A stretch of 60,925 bases of DNA from positions 1 through 60,925 of the forward strand of contig NZ_CALIST010000010.1 of the NCBI RefSeq assembly GCF_938041645.1, read 5' to 3'. The position numbers and the translations under genes are program-made. Under the pieces are notes generated by a model. The model saw nothing but the letters and a program-made list of their open reading frames with translations, did not search any database and was not told where the DNA came from. This stretch comes from an uncultured Campylobacter sp. (lineage in GTDB: Bacteria; Campylobacterota; Campylobacteria; Campylobacterales; Campylobacteraceae). Shown piece by piece: positions 1 through 8,374 of this stretch; the stretch's first letter is position 1; the number at the start of each line of letters is the position of its first letter.

Positions 1-14
1 GGGGGGGGTATAAT
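1..14 (+). promoter_or_regulatory. G8 tract abutting a TATAAT -10 box
   Basis: Eight G residues (1-8) are followed at once by TATAAT (9-14), a perfect sigma-70-type -10 hexamer 29 bases upstream of the ATG of the small basic protein. The -35 region lies outside the window. G tracts of this length are slippage-prone in Campylobacter, so tract length could alter promoter spacing. The tract touches the window edge, so its real length is unknown. Confidence 0.5.
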
Positions 15-42
15 TACACATATCTTTTATAAGGAGCAGGAG

Positions 43-153
43 ATGGCGACACCAAAAAATAGAGTAGGAAAAAACGGCGATAAAAGAGGAAGAGCAGGAA
101 GTTATAGAACTCCCGCTCAAAGAGCCGGAGATAAAAAGCGTCGTAAAAAGTAG
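43..153 (+). CDS. 36-aa very basic protein, possibly ribosomal THX-like
   Basis: A short ORF starting MATPKNRVGKNGDKRGRAGS and ending GDKKRRKK*. It has a strong Shine-Dalgarno (AAGGAGCAGG at 31-40) and a -10 box upstream, and a hairpin terminator downstream, so it is a complete one-gene transcription unit. More than a third of its residues are Lys or Arg. The GKNGDKRGRAGSY stretch loosely resembles the GDKKTKRGK..GSYG pattern of the small 30S protein THX family; this is a resemblance by eye only. It may instead be another RNA-binding micro-protein. That it is a gene is well supported; its function is not. Confidence 0.6.
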   Translation: MATPKNRVGKNGDKRGRAGSYRTPAQRAGDKKRRKK

Positions 154-190
154 TGATCTCGCGCCGAAATTGGGTGCAAGATTAAAATTT

Positions 191-222
191 AAAGCGCTGC
201 GAGCCGAAACTCTCGGCGCTTT
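191..222 (+). terminator. intrinsic-type hairpin
   Basis: AAAGCG...CGCTTT outer arms with further pairing CTG.GAG/CTC.CGG inside and a CCGAAA loop, followed by AT-rich sequence. It lies about 40 bases after the small basic protein and ends that unit. Confidence 0.65.
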
Positions 223-289
223 AATAAATTTTAAATCGTGCAAACAACCAAATGAATAAAATTTTAAAATTTCATCGCAAGAGAAGTTT

Positions 290-871
290 ATGAAATATGA
301 AATAATCGACGTCCATACCGCGCTAGAGATCGTTTTTAAAAATTTTAAATGGACTTTGCTCATTGGAATTTTGCTGTTACCATTAGGCGTGGGTGCCGTG
401 ATTTTAGTGCTTTTGCCGTTTCAAAGCATTTTGATTTACAATAAAAACAAAAGATACTTGATCGATATGCAAACAGGCAAAATCACCTTCCCTAGAAGCG
501 ATGTTGAAAATAGCATTGTAGCCGTTTTGCTCTGCGCGCCGTATTGGAATTTAATGCGCAGCAGAACCGTCACGGCAGATCAAATCGAGGATATGCGCTT
601 AGAGAAAAAAGAGGTAAAAAGCGCAAATATTTTTAAAATTTTCCTAGCGGTGACTAAATTTTTTAGGATGAGTTCCAAAAATGCTAAAACAGCTAGATTG
701 GGGCGGCGCATTAATGACATCCAAACAAGATATTATCTCTACGTCTTAGGAAACTTCGGCTCGACGGGATTATATTTTTACGATAAACAAAAGCGCGACG
801 AGGTACGTAGCGCCATACGAGAATGCGTGCTTAAATTTAGCGCCAAAAATATAGATAGGAATTTATTCTGA
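290..871 (+). CDS. hypothetical membrane protein with PH-like tail
   Basis: 193 aa, no family recognised. A hydrophobic stretch at about residues 20-48 can form a membrane hairpin. The C-terminal half is mixed and basic, with alternating strands (LYVLGNFGSTGLYFYD) like membrane-anchored PH-type domains. A weak AAGAG sequence precedes the ATG. The stop is one base before the next gene (TGA-G-ATG), so the two are probably co-transcribed and translationally coupled. A domain search would be needed to assign a function. Confidence 0.7.
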   Translation: MKYEIIDVHTALEIVFKNFKWTLLIGILLLPLGVGAVILVLLPFQSILIYNKNKRYLIDMQTGKITFPRSDVENSIVAVLLCAPYWNLMRSRTVTADQIEDMRLEKKEVKSANIFKIFLAVTKFFRMSSKNAKTARLGRRINDIQTRYYLYVLGNFGSTGLYFYDKQKRDEVRSAIRECVLKFSAKNIDRNLF

Positions 872-872
872 G

Positions 873-2078
873 ATGATAATTATAAATCGAATGTTTTCTG
901 GCGGCTATTTGAACGAGAGCTTGGGGCACGAAATCATCAATCTTTTTAAAGCAGACAACGGTAGACACTACATCTACGTAAATCCTTACGGCACGATAAA
1001 CGAGGATGCGAAGAATGCGCACAAAGTCCTTTTAGTGCGTGCTATCTCGAAGCATTGTTTTGAAATTTTAGCTTGCGCTAGCGAGTTAAAGCCGCTTTTG
1101 AGCGATGAGCTTTTTGTCTGCGGCAGAAAGCGCGACGCTAAAGAGGAGCTTAAAAGACAATCTGAAATGATTGAAGCACAAAATATCGCTTACGGCGGTG
1201 TGCCTCTAAACGAGCTATTTGAAAGCGAAAACGATAGCCCCAATGCGGCGTATATAACATTTGAGACGTCGAATTTTAAAAAACCAAGATTTAAATTTTA
1301 CATCGTTGATGATGAGAAACTGATAGACGAAACGCATTTTTTAGTGCCATTTAAATTTTCCTCGCAATCTTTGAAGCAATATGTCCGCCACGAAAGCGTA
1401 CTGGATAAAATTTTCGCGCCCGAGCTTTGGCAAGAGAACGATACTACGAAGCGGATCGGGCTAAATGAAATTTTAAATTTTAAAGCTAAAGAGCAAAATA
1501 TCTTAGAGATAATCGGCAAGATGGACGATGAGTTAAGCTTTTCAAATTGGATAGTCTATTATCTGCGAAACGATGCGGAACTATTTTTAAAATTTGCAAG
1601 TGAAATTTTACGGCTAAACGTAAGCGAGGATGCGCAAATTTTAAGAGAATACAAAAATATAGATATTTTCATAAAAGATCAAAACCACGCAATCGTCATC
1701 GAAAATAAGATCAAATCCGGTATCAACGGGATAAGACACGATTTGCAAAGCGGCGCAATACGCTCTCAGCTAGATAAATACTCAAAGATTGCCGATCAGC
1801 AGGATTCAGGCGGCAGAGCAAAGTGCTTTTTGCTTCTACCTGATTATAGCTATGCAGATAAAGAGTTAGCGAAATTTGATGAGTATGGACGCTATTCGGT
1901 CATAAGATACAGTGCGCTTTTAAAATTTTTTGAAACTCACGAATGCAGCTTGAAATTCTACGACGAATTCAAAGACGCGCTGCGAAAGCATGCGAGCGAA
2001 TACAAAAAGGATTTTTATGAAATCATGGGAGAGCGGCTAATTATGATAATTTTGCGGCATAAAGGCTTATCGTCGTAA
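873..2078 (+). CDS. PD-(D/E)XK nuclease superfamily protein
   Basis: 401 aa. The C-terminal half, about residues 225-380, contains REYKNIDIFI followed by HAIVIENKIKSG: a D...E-x-K core (ENK) as in PD-(D/E)XK nuclease-fold proteins of the PDDEXK_4 type. It continues with QLDKYSKIA and a LLLPDY strand as in that family. The first 200 residues show no family I recognise and may be a partner- or substrate-recognition domain. It starts one base after the preceding membrane protein gene. Such proteins are often solitary accessory or defence nucleases; whether this one cuts DNA is not shown. It sits just upstream of the conserved rplY block. Confidence 0.65.
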   Translation: MIIINRMFSGGYLNESLGHEIINLFKADNGRHYIYVNPYGTINEDAKNAHKVLLVRAISKHCFEILACASELKPLLSDELFVCGRKRDAKEELKRQSEMIEAQNIAYGGVPLNELFESENDSPNAAYITFETSNFKKPRFKFYIVDDEKLIDETHFLVPFKFSSQSLKQYVRHESVLDKIFAPELWQENDTTKRIGLNEILNFKAKEQNILEIIGKMDDELSFSNWIVYYLRNDAELFLKFASEILRLNVSEDAQILREYKNIDIFIKDQNHAIVIENKIKSGINGIRHDLQSGAIRSQLDKYSKIADQQDSGGRAKCFLLLPDYSYADKELAKFDEYGRYSVIRYSALLKFFETHECSLKFYDEFKDALRKHASEYKKDFYEIMGERLIMIILRHKGLSS

Positions 2079-2224
2079 TTTATATTGCGGTGCACAAAAG
2101 ACATCCTAACATGCATAAATAAATTCCACTATTGATCGATCTGCATAAAGTCCCATATTTCTTAAATAGATTTAAAGCAACATTTAGCTATTATCACGCT
2201 TCATTTTTTCACAAAGGAAACCTA

Positions 2225-2761
2225 ATGTTAGAAGGTATCGTTAGAGATAGTATCGGTAAAAGGGCTTCAAAATCCTTAAAACGAGATGGTTATCTAATCG
2301 CTAATATTTATGCGAAAGGATTTGAAAATATTAACGCAGCGTTTAAAGTAAACGACTTTATCAAAGCTATGCGCGCAAAAGAAGATCTTCCTTTCGAGGT
2401 TAGCGTGGGCGGTAAGACATATCGCGTCATCGTGCAAGAATACCAAAAGCACCCCGTCACAAATACCCTAACTCACGTAGATTTGCGCGTAGTTCAGGAT
2501 GACGTGGTAAGTAAATATCTAGTGCCGGTTAAGGTAACTGGCGTCGCTAAAGGCTTAAAAAACAAAGGTATTTTGGTGCAATCCAAGCGCCGTATCGCCG
2601 TAAAATGCGCAGGCAAAGATCTACCAAACGATTTTACGCTCGATGTGAGCGATCTTGACGTAGGCGATTCGCTTTTGATCCGAGACATTCCGGTAAAAGA
2701 GGGCGTCAGCATCATTCTAGACGGCTCGGTAGCGGTAGTCGGAGTTACTTCGGCTAAATAG
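2225..2761 (+). CDS. rplY: 50S ribosomal protein L25 (Ctc family)
   Basis: 178 aa, starting MLEGIVRDSIGKRASKSLKR and typical of long epsilonproteobacterial L25/Ctc proteins. The N-terminal half binds 5S rRNA and the C-terminal half is the Ctc beta domain. An open frame extends 31 codons further upstream, but AAAGGA at 2214-2219 with proper spacing selects the ATG at 2225, and the upstream extension does not look like L25. A possible -10 (TATTAT) lies near 2190. The gene is followed eight bases later by pth, the same pair as Cj0311-Cj0312 in C. jejuni. Confidence 0.95.
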   Translation: MLEGIVRDSIGKRASKSLKRDGYLIANIYAKGFENINAAFKVNDFIKAMRAKEDLPFEVSVGGKTYRVIVQEYQKHPVTNTLTHVDLRVVQDDVVSKYLVPVKVTGVAKGLKNKGILVQSKRRIAVKCAGKDLPNDFTLDVSDLDVGDSLLIRDIPVKEGVSIILDGSVAVVGVTSAK

Positions 2762-2769
2762 GGGCGCCT

Positions 2770-3327
2770 ATGATACTGATCGCAGGACTTGGGAATCCTG
2801 CTCAGAAATACGCAGACACCAGACACAATGTCGGTTTTATGCTAATCGACGAAATTTTAAAGACGGGCGGCTTTAGCGAGCTTAGTTCGTCTAAATTCCA
2901 AGGCGAGCTTTTTAAAAAGGGCTCGCTGCTTCTTTTAAAACCCCAAACTTTTATGAACTTAAGCGGCAACTCCGTAAAGGCGGTGAACGATTTTTATAAG
3001 CCCGAGCGCATCATTGTAGTGCACGACGATATAGATTTGGATCTAGGCGCCGTTAAATTTAAAAAAGGCGGCAGTAGCGGCGGGCACAACGGCATCAAAT
3101 CGATCGATGCGCTAATCGGTGCGGATTACGAGCGCGTGCGTATTGGCGTGGGCAAAAAACAGCAAGGGCAGGATGCGGCAAATTTTGTGCTTGGAAATTT
3201 TAACGAAAGCGAGCGCGAGAAGCTGAGCGAGATTTTACCCTACGTCGCGCGCGCAGTAGAGGAGCTCATTTGCTCGGATATAGAGCAGATCGCGCAAAAA
3301 TTTACGATTAAAAAGGCTAGGGTGTGA
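2770..3327 (+). CDS. pth: peptidyl-tRNA hydrolase
   Basis: 185 aa, full length. It releases tRNA from peptidyl-tRNAs that drop off ribosomes. Visible family motifs are GLGNP near the start with Asn9, DTRHNVG with the catalytic His19, QTFMNLSG, VVHDDIDLDLG, and GGSSGGHNGIKS. It lies directly after rplY and its stop overlaps the start of the lptG-like gene (GTGTGA), so the three are an operon. Confidence 0.96.
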   Translation: MILIAGLGNPAQKYADTRHNVGFMLIDEILKTGGFSELSSSKFQGELFKKGSLLLLKPQTFMNLSGNSVKAVNDFYKPERIIVVHDDIDLDLGAVKFKKGGSSGGHNGIKSIDALIGADYERVRIGVGKKQQGQDAANFVLGNFNESEREKLSEILPYVARAVEELICSDIEQIAQKFTIKKARV

Positions 3328-4370
3328 AGTTATACGTAAAATACTCGGCTCTTTCCTATCTGAAGTATTTTTTTATCCTTCTAATAGCCCTTGAGTGCTT
3401 TTACGTAGGCATCGATGTGCTTACCAATCTCAAAGATTTTCCCTCAAGCGCGAATACCGCTCTTTTGTATATCGCTCTAACCGCAGCGGTCGCGCTTAGT
3501 TACACGCTGCCGCTAAGTCTTATTTTTGCGCTTATTTTGATGGGCTTTAATATGATCCGTAGCAACGAGCTGGTGAGCTTTTATGCGCTTGGAGTTAGCA
3601 AAAACGCGCTGATAATCCCTCCATTTTTGATCGCACTTGCGATTACTGCAGGCTTTATAGCTTTAAATTCCACCCCGTTTGCATACGCATTAAAATTTCA
3701 AAAGAATTTAACCGATTTATCGCCTACGGGAGGAGATATGTTTTTGAAATTTGAGGGTAAATATATCTACATCAAAGCTCTAAACGGCAAAACCGCAAAT
3801 GATATAACGATCTTTGATATGGGGGATAACTCTGTTGCTTCACGCTCGCGCGCAAGCTCTGGCGAATACGCAGGTAAAATTTGGCATCTGCGCGACGTAA
3901 ATACTACTACTTTACCAGCGCAGCTTAAACTTGGAGGAAGTGGATTAAAAAGTAAGCTTAGCGCGCAGAGCGAGGCGCTTAAGGGCTTTGATCCAAGCTC
4001 AATTGCAAGCGTTTATGATACGAGTAATGTATATTCGATCAGGGATGCTTTGCGTTCGATCCGCACCTTTTCGCATCAAGGCGTGAATATCTCCACTATA
4101 AAAGCAAGTTTTTATAATATGATATTTTTTCCGTTATTTGCGCCTTTAGCGGTATTGGTGCTGTATTATTACCTGCCCGTTACGGGGCGATTTTTTAATC
4201 TCGCGCTGCTAAGTTTTGGATTTTTTATCGCTACGCTATGCGCCTGGGGCGTGCTTTTCGTGTTAATTAGGTTTTCTCTCAACGGCGTCATCATCCCAGA
4301 ACTTGGTATTATCGTGCCCATAACAGCGTTATTAGGCTTTGCAGCATTTTTGGTTTTTAAGCATCGTTAA
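3324..4370 (+). CDS. lptG: LptF/LptG-family LPS export permease (probably LptG)
   Basis: 348 aa, starting at a GTG that overlaps the pth stop. There are three transmembrane helices in the first 120 residues, a periplasmic beta-rich domain at about 120-255, and three C-terminal helices, which is the YjgP/YjgQ permease layout. In the Lpt system two such permeases with LptB extract lipopolysaccharide from the inner membrane. The syntenic C. jejuni gene is Cj0313. LptF and LptG cannot be separated with certainty by eye, so the symbol is a best guess. Confidence 0.8.
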   Translation: MKLYVKYSALSYLKYFFILLIALECFYVGIDVLTNLKDFPSSANTALLYIALTAAVALSYTLPLSLIFALILMGFNMIRSNELVSFYALGVSKNALIIPPFLIALAITAGFIALNSTPFAYALKFQKNLTDLSPTGGDMFLKFEGKYIYIKALNGKTANDITIFDMGDNSVASRSRASSGEYAGKIWHLRDVNTTTLPAQLKLGGSGLKSKLSAQSEALKGFDPSSIASVYDTSNVYSIRDALRSIRTFSHQGVNISTIKASFYNMIFFPLFAPLAVLVLYYYLPVTGRFFNLALLSFGFFIATLCAWGVLFVLIRFSLNGVIIPELGIIVPITALLGFAAFLVFKHR

Positions 4371-4415
4371 GCCTTGATTTGTTAGAATGGCGCAAAATTT
4401 ATCGGTGGAAATTCT

Positions 4416-5783
4416 ATGGATTATTCAAGCTTAGCCTGCAAATACGGCACCCCCTTATACGTTTACGATTTTAACGAGATACAAAAGAATTTCATAGCGC
4501 TCAAAGAGGCCTTCGCAGCGCGCAAGTCGCTCGTCTGCTTCGCGATTAAAGCAAGCTCGAATTTGAGCATTTTAAAATTTCTATCAGATCTGGGTAGTGG
4601 CTTTGACTGCGTCAGCATCGGCGAGCTGCGCCGCGCTCTGTATATCGGCGCAAAGAGCTATAAGATCATATTTTCAGGCGTCGGCAAGCAAGATGGCGAG
4701 CTCGAGTTTGCGCTTCAATCGGACATCTTGCTGATAAATTTAGAAAGCGAAGCCGAGATGCTGCGCCTGGAGCGGATCGCGCAAAAGCTAAATAAGCCCG
4801 CTCGCATCAGCATCCGCGTAAATCCGAACGTTGACGCCAAGACCCACCCCTACATATCCACGGGGTTAAGTGAGAACAAATTCGGCGTCAGCATCGAGAC
4901 CGCGCGCAAAATGTATATCTACGCCAAAAAGAGCAAATTTTTAAATCCCGTCGGTATCCACTTTCACATCGGTAGCCAGCTTACAGACATTTCTCCGATC
5001 TGCGACGCCGCAAAAATAGTAAGCGATCTACTGCGCGAGCTGAGAGCCCTTGAGATCGATATAAAATTTTTCGACGTGGGCGGCGGAATCGGCATCCGCT
5101 ACGAGGATGAAAAACAGATCGTGCTCTACGACTACGCGCAGGGGATCTTGCGCAGTCTAAGCGGGCTAGACGTCACGATCGCGTGCGAGCCGGGGCGCTT
5201 CATAGCAGGAGCTTCGGGCGTCCTCCTTACCCGCGTACTTTACGAAAAACAAAACTGCGGTAAGCGCTTCGTCATCGTTGACGGCGCGATGAACGATCTC
5301 ATACGCCCGAGCCTCTACGGCGCGCACCATAAAATCGAGCTTGTAAGCGAGCGCAATTCCGACTGCGAAAGCTGCGCGAGCCAAAGCGACACCGAGAATT
5401 CTACGGCGCAGAATTCCACGCCGCAAAACGGCGTTTCACAAAGCTTGCAAGGAAATTTCGCGCCACAGAATTCCTCTAATCTAAGCTCCGCCGTGGATAA
5501 TTCTGCGCCGCAAAGCTCTGCAGAGAGCTTAAGCCTCTGCGACGTCGTGGGCCCGATATGCGAAAGCGGCGACTTCCTAGCCAAAGGCGTTGTTTTGCCG
5601 CCGCTGAGAAATGGCGATCTGCTCGCGATCAAAAGCGCCGGCGCCTACGGCTTTTCGATGTCGAGCAACTACAACACCCGCTGTCGCGCCGCAGAGGTTG
5701 CGGTTTACGACGGGCAGGACCGCCTGATTAGAAAGCGCGAGAGCTTTGATGATCTAATCGCGCTCGAAAAGGATCTCGTATGA
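4416..5783 (+). CDS. lysA: diaminopimelate decarboxylase with low-complexity insertion
   Basis: 455 aa against about 400 usual for Campylobacter LysA. It makes lysine from meso-diaminopimelate. The PLP lysine is Lys45 in CFAIKASSN; HFHIGSQ, GGGIG, CEPGRFI and, late, VGPICESGDFLAKG complete the fold-III decarboxylase signature. Between RPSLYGAHHKIELVSE and CDVVGPICESGD lies an extra stretch of about 60 residues (roughly 312-372) rich in Ser, Gln and Asn, with repeats such as ENSTAQNSTPQN. Both flanks stay in frame and all catalytic motifs remain, so the enzyme is probably active, with a surface loop. The gene overlaps the next ORF by four bases. Confidence 0.95.
   Translation: MDYSSLACKYGTPLYVYDFNEIQKNFIALKEAFAARKSLVCFAIKASSNLSILKFLSDLGSGFDCVSIGELRRALYIGAKSYKIIFSGVGKQDGELEFALQSDILLINLESEAEMLRLERIAQKLNKPARISIRVNPNVDAKTHPYISTGLSENKFGVSIETARKMYIYAKKSKFLNPVGIHFHIGSQLTDISPICDAAKIVSDLLRELRALEIDIKFFDVGGGIGIRYEDEKQIVLYDYAQGILRSLSGLDVTIACEPGRFIAGASGVLLTRVLYEKQNCGKRFVIVDGAMNDLIRPSLYGAHHKIELVSERNSDCESCASQSDTENSTAQNSTPQNGVSQSLQGNFAPQNSSNLSSAVDNSAPQSSAESLSLCDVVGPICESGDFLAKGVVLPPLRNGDLLAIKSAGAYGFSMSSNYNTRCRAAEVAVYDGQDRLIRKRESFDDLIALEKDLV
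5350..5540 (+). repeat. RAATTY-rich insertion inside lysA
   Basis: This stretch codes the extra Ser/Gln/Asn-rich loop of LysA. It holds GAATTC at 5396, 5411 and 5468 and AAATTT at 5453, plus near misses CAATTC and TAATTC, separated by GC-rich spacers that resemble each other. Family LysA proteins have no such segment, so it is an insertion or expansion that kept the frame. Confidence 0.7.
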
Positions 5784-6217
5784 GCCGCGCGGCGAGCCGT
5801 CTAAAACACGGCGCGATCTTAAATTTCAAATCCGAGCGCGCAGCGGCTTTAAATTTTAACGCAGCAGCAAGCACGGCCCTAAATTTTAACGCAGCAGCAA
5901 GCACGGCCCTAAATTTTAAACACACCGCTGCTTTAAATTTCAAATCCGAACAAAATGCGTCTCTAAATTTTACGCCAGAACAAAGCCCCGCTTTAAATTT
6001 TAATCTCGGCTCTTTAAATTTCAAATCCCGCTGCGACGAATTTTATCGCGTCTTCTTAGCGCGCGGAAGCTACAGCGCAGTAATTGCAAGCGATGAAATT
6101 TTAAGTTCGCGCGTTAAGAATTTCAAAGCACAAAGCAGCAAGAGCGGCGGCATGAAATTTCTAAAACCGAAATTTAGGGGCGAGCAGAAGGAGGGTTGTG
6201 ATGCAAAACATCGATGA
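5780..6217 (+). CDS. repeat protein with Leu-Asn-Phe decapeptides, unknown function
   Basis: 145 aa, starting at the ATG that overlaps the lysA stop (ATGA-type). Residues about 12-80 are imperfect ten-residue repeats, each carrying LNFN or LNFK. Residues 85-145 are non-repetitive (DEFYRVFLARGSYSAV and a basic tail). In C. jejuni a different gene (Cj0315) sits between lysA and pheA. The C-terminal part could be the remnant of an older gene into which repeats expanded. No function can be given, and it may not be a selected protein at all; the DNA repeat may be the important element. Confidence 0.5.
   Translation: MSRAASRLKHGAILNFKSERAAALNFNAAASTALNFNAAASTALNFKHTAALNFKSEQNASLNFTPEQSPALNFNLGSLNFKSRCDEFYRVFLARGSYSAVIASDEILSSRVKNFKAQSSKSGGMKFLKPKFRGEQKEGCDAKHR
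5816..6030 (+). repeat. 30-bp-period array centred on AAATTT
   Basis: Eight AAATTT words spaced mostly 30 bases apart, each followed by YAA or YAC and a GC-rich spacer. One unit (AAATTTTAACGCAGCAGCAA and on) is perfectly duplicated in tandem around 5850-5910. AAATTT fits RAATTY. Confidence 0.85.
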
Positions 6218-7277
6218 TCTGCGCGTTTGTATCGACAGGCTGGATGATGAAATTTTGCGCCTTATCGACGAGCGCATGGGGTTTGTCAAAAAGATCGGCG
6301 AGCTAAAGCAGACCGCGGGCAGCGCGATCTACCGCCCGGAGCGCGAGCGCTCGATCATCAGCAGGCTGGACGGCGGAAAGGCGCGAAATTTAAGCAAAGA
6401 GGCGATCGAGGCGATATTTTTTGAAATTTTCTCGGTTTCGCGAAATTTAGAAAAGCCGCAGATCGTCGCGTTTTTGGGGCCTTTCGGCACCTATTCGCAC
6501 CAAGCCGCCAAGAGCCGCTTCGGCGCGGTAAGCTCCTATCTGCCGCTCTCAAACATCGAAGCCGTTTTTAAGGAGCTTGATAGCGGCGAGGCCAAATACG
6601 GCGTCGTGCCGATCGAAAACAACACCGAAGGCGCGGTGGGAGCGACGCTTGATTGCTTGCGAAAATACGAAGGCGTCAAGATCGTCGCTGAAATTTATAT
6701 GGATATCCACCACTGCTTTGCGAGCCACTGCGACGACGTAAGCACGGTAGAGCAGATATTCTCGCATCCGCAAGGATACAATCAGTGCCTTAAATTTTTA
6801 GACGATCACGGCCTTAGCGGCGTTAAATTTACCGCGACCAAATCGACCGCGCTTGCGGCGCAGATGGCAGCCGCCACGCCGCACTGCGCCGCGATCTGCT
6901 CCAAGATCGCCGCCGATCTTTACGGCGTGCCGATGATGTTTCAAAAGATCGAGGACAACTCCGCCAATCGCACACGCTTTTTCGTGCTGAGCGACTTTAA
7001 AAACCAAAAGAGCGACCGCAACAAAACGAGCATCCTAGCCAAAACCGACGACCGCCCGGGCGGGCTCGTGGACTTTTTGCAGATGTTTCGCAACGAGGGG
7101 ATAAATTTAACCAAGCTCGAAAGCCGCCCAGTCAAGCTTAGGGATTTTAAAAGCGTCTTTTATATCGATTTTGAGGGACACATCGACGACGAGCGGGTGG
7201 CGCGCGTTCTGCAAAACGCGCAGAAAAATGGCCACGAAATCACATGGCTGGGAAGCTATATAAACGGAGGGGAGTGA
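6201..7277 (+). CDS. pheA: chorismate mutase / prephenate dehydratase
   Basis: 358 aa. It converts chorismate to prephenate and then phenylpyruvate for phenylalanine synthesis. Residues about 1-90 are an AroQ chorismate mutase (LRVCIDRLDDEILRLIDER). About 95-275 are prephenate dehydratase, starting AFLGPFGTYSHQAA and carrying NNTEGAVG and NRTRFFVL. About 285-355 form an ACT regulatory domain with the LESRP motif that binds phenylalanine. An in-frame GTG lies one codon upstream, but GGAGGG is better spaced for the ATG at 6201. The stop overlaps hisC. Confidence 0.95.
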   Translation: MQNIDDLRVCIDRLDDEILRLIDERMGFVKKIGELKQTAGSAIYRPERERSIISRLDGGKARNLSKEAIEAIFFEIFSVSRNLEKPQIVAFLGPFGTYSHQAAKSRFGAVSSYLPLSNIEAVFKELDSGEAKYGVVPIENNTEGAVGATLDCLRKYEGVKIVAEIYMDIHHCFASHCDDVSTVEQIFSHPQGYNQCLKFLDDHGLSGVKFTATKSTALAAQMAAATPHCAAICSKIAADLYGVPMMFQKIEDNSANRTRFFVLSDFKNQKSDRNKTSILAKTDDRPGGLVDFLQMFRNEGINLTKLESRPVKLRDFKSVFYIDFEGHIDDERVARVLQNAQKNGHEITWLGSYINGGE

Positions 7278-8374
7278 TGAAATTTAACGAATTTGTAGAA
7301 AATTTAAGCAATTACGAAGCGGGCAAGCCGATCGAGCTTGTGGTGCGGGAGTTTGGTATCCGCAAGCAGGACGTGCTAAAGCTTGCCAGCAACGAAAACC
7401 CCTTCGGCACGAGCGAGGCGGTGCAGGAGGCGATCGCGCAAAACGCGGCACGCGCACATCTTTACCCCGATGATTCGATGTATGAGTTAAAGGGCGCGCT
7501 CGCCTCGAAATTCGGCGTAGAGCCGCAAAATATCATCATCGGCGCGGGCAGCGATCAGATCATCGAGTTTGCGCTGCATGCCAAGCTCAATTCGCGCCGC
7601 GCGATACTGCAAGCGGGCGTTACCTTTGCGATGTACGGCATCTACGCAAGCCATTGCGAGGCTAAAGTTTACAAAACGAGCGCGCAGGAGCACGATCTAG
7701 CTGAGCTTTTAAAAATTTATAACGCGCACAGGGATGAAATTTCGGTCATCTTTTTGTGCGTGCCGAACAACCCGCTGGGCGAGTGCTTGGATGCGGAGGC
7801 AGTGTATGAGTTTGCTCGTAGCGTGGATGAGAACACGCTTTTGGTGATCGATGCTGCGTACAACGAATTTGCGGCGTTTAAAGATGAGCGTAAAAAGCTC
7901 GATCCGAAATTTTTAATTCAAAATTTTAAAAACGTGCTCTATCTAGGCACCTTCTCGAAGGTCTACGGCCTAGGCGGCATGCGCGTAGGCTACGGCATCG
8001 CGCCGCGGCAAATCATAAGCGCGCTTTATAAGCTGCGACCGCCCTTTAACATCACGACGCTTAGCCTCGCAGCGGTGATTGCGGCGCTAAAAGACGAGGC
8101 TTTCGTGCAAAAGAGCCTGCGAAACAACGCCGCACAGATGAGCCGCTTCGAGGATTTTGCGCGTGAGCGAAATTTAGAATTTATCCCTAGCTACGCAAAT
8201 TTCATCACGTTCAAACTTAGCCCGTCGCTAGATAGTAGCGAGCTTTGCGAGCAGCTTCTGCGCCGCGGCATCATCATTCGAAATTTAAAAAGCTACGGGC
8301 TAAACGCCGTACGTATCACGATCGGCACGCCCGAGCAAAACGATCGCGTCTTTGAGGCGCTGGGAGAGATTTGA
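7277..8374 (+). CDS. hisC: histidinol-phosphate aminotransferase
   Basis: 365 aa, fold-type I PLP enzyme making L-histidinol phosphate; related enzymes also act on aromatic keto acids. Motifs are KLASNENPFGTS near the N-terminus, FLCVPNNPLGE, DAAYNEF, and FSKVYGLGGMRVGYG with the PLP lysine at Lys228. An upstream in-frame ATG at 7244 lies inside pheA; GGAGGGGAG just before 7277 and the TGATG overlap favour 7277. In C. jejuni this gene is followed by fliF-fliG-fliH; here dxs follows with no spacer. Confidence 0.95.
   Translation: MKFNEFVENLSNYEAGKPIELVVREFGIRKQDVLKLASNENPFGTSEAVQEAIAQNAARAHLYPDDSMYELKGALASKFGVEPQNIIIGAGSDQIIEFALHAKLNSRRAILQAGVTFAMYGIYASHCEAKVYKTSAQEHDLAELLKIYNAHRDEISVIFLCVPNNPLGECLDAEAVYEFARSVDENTLLVIDAAYNEFAAFKDERKKLDPKFLIQNFKNVLYLGTFSKVYGLGGMRVGYGIAPRQIISALYKLRPPFNITTLSLAAVIAALKDEAFVQKSLRNNAAQMSRFEDFARERNLEFIPSYANFITFKLSPSLDSSELCEQLLRRGIIIRNLKSYGLNAVRITIGTPEQNDRVFEALGEI

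Noticed and set aside
2132..2224. Upstream extension of rplY
   Set aside because: Not L25-like and no Shine-Dalgarno; it overlaps the probable promoter.
5816..6030. CRISPR array
   Set aside because: Regular 30-bp period, but units are contiguous coding repeats without distinct spacers, and no cas genes are present.
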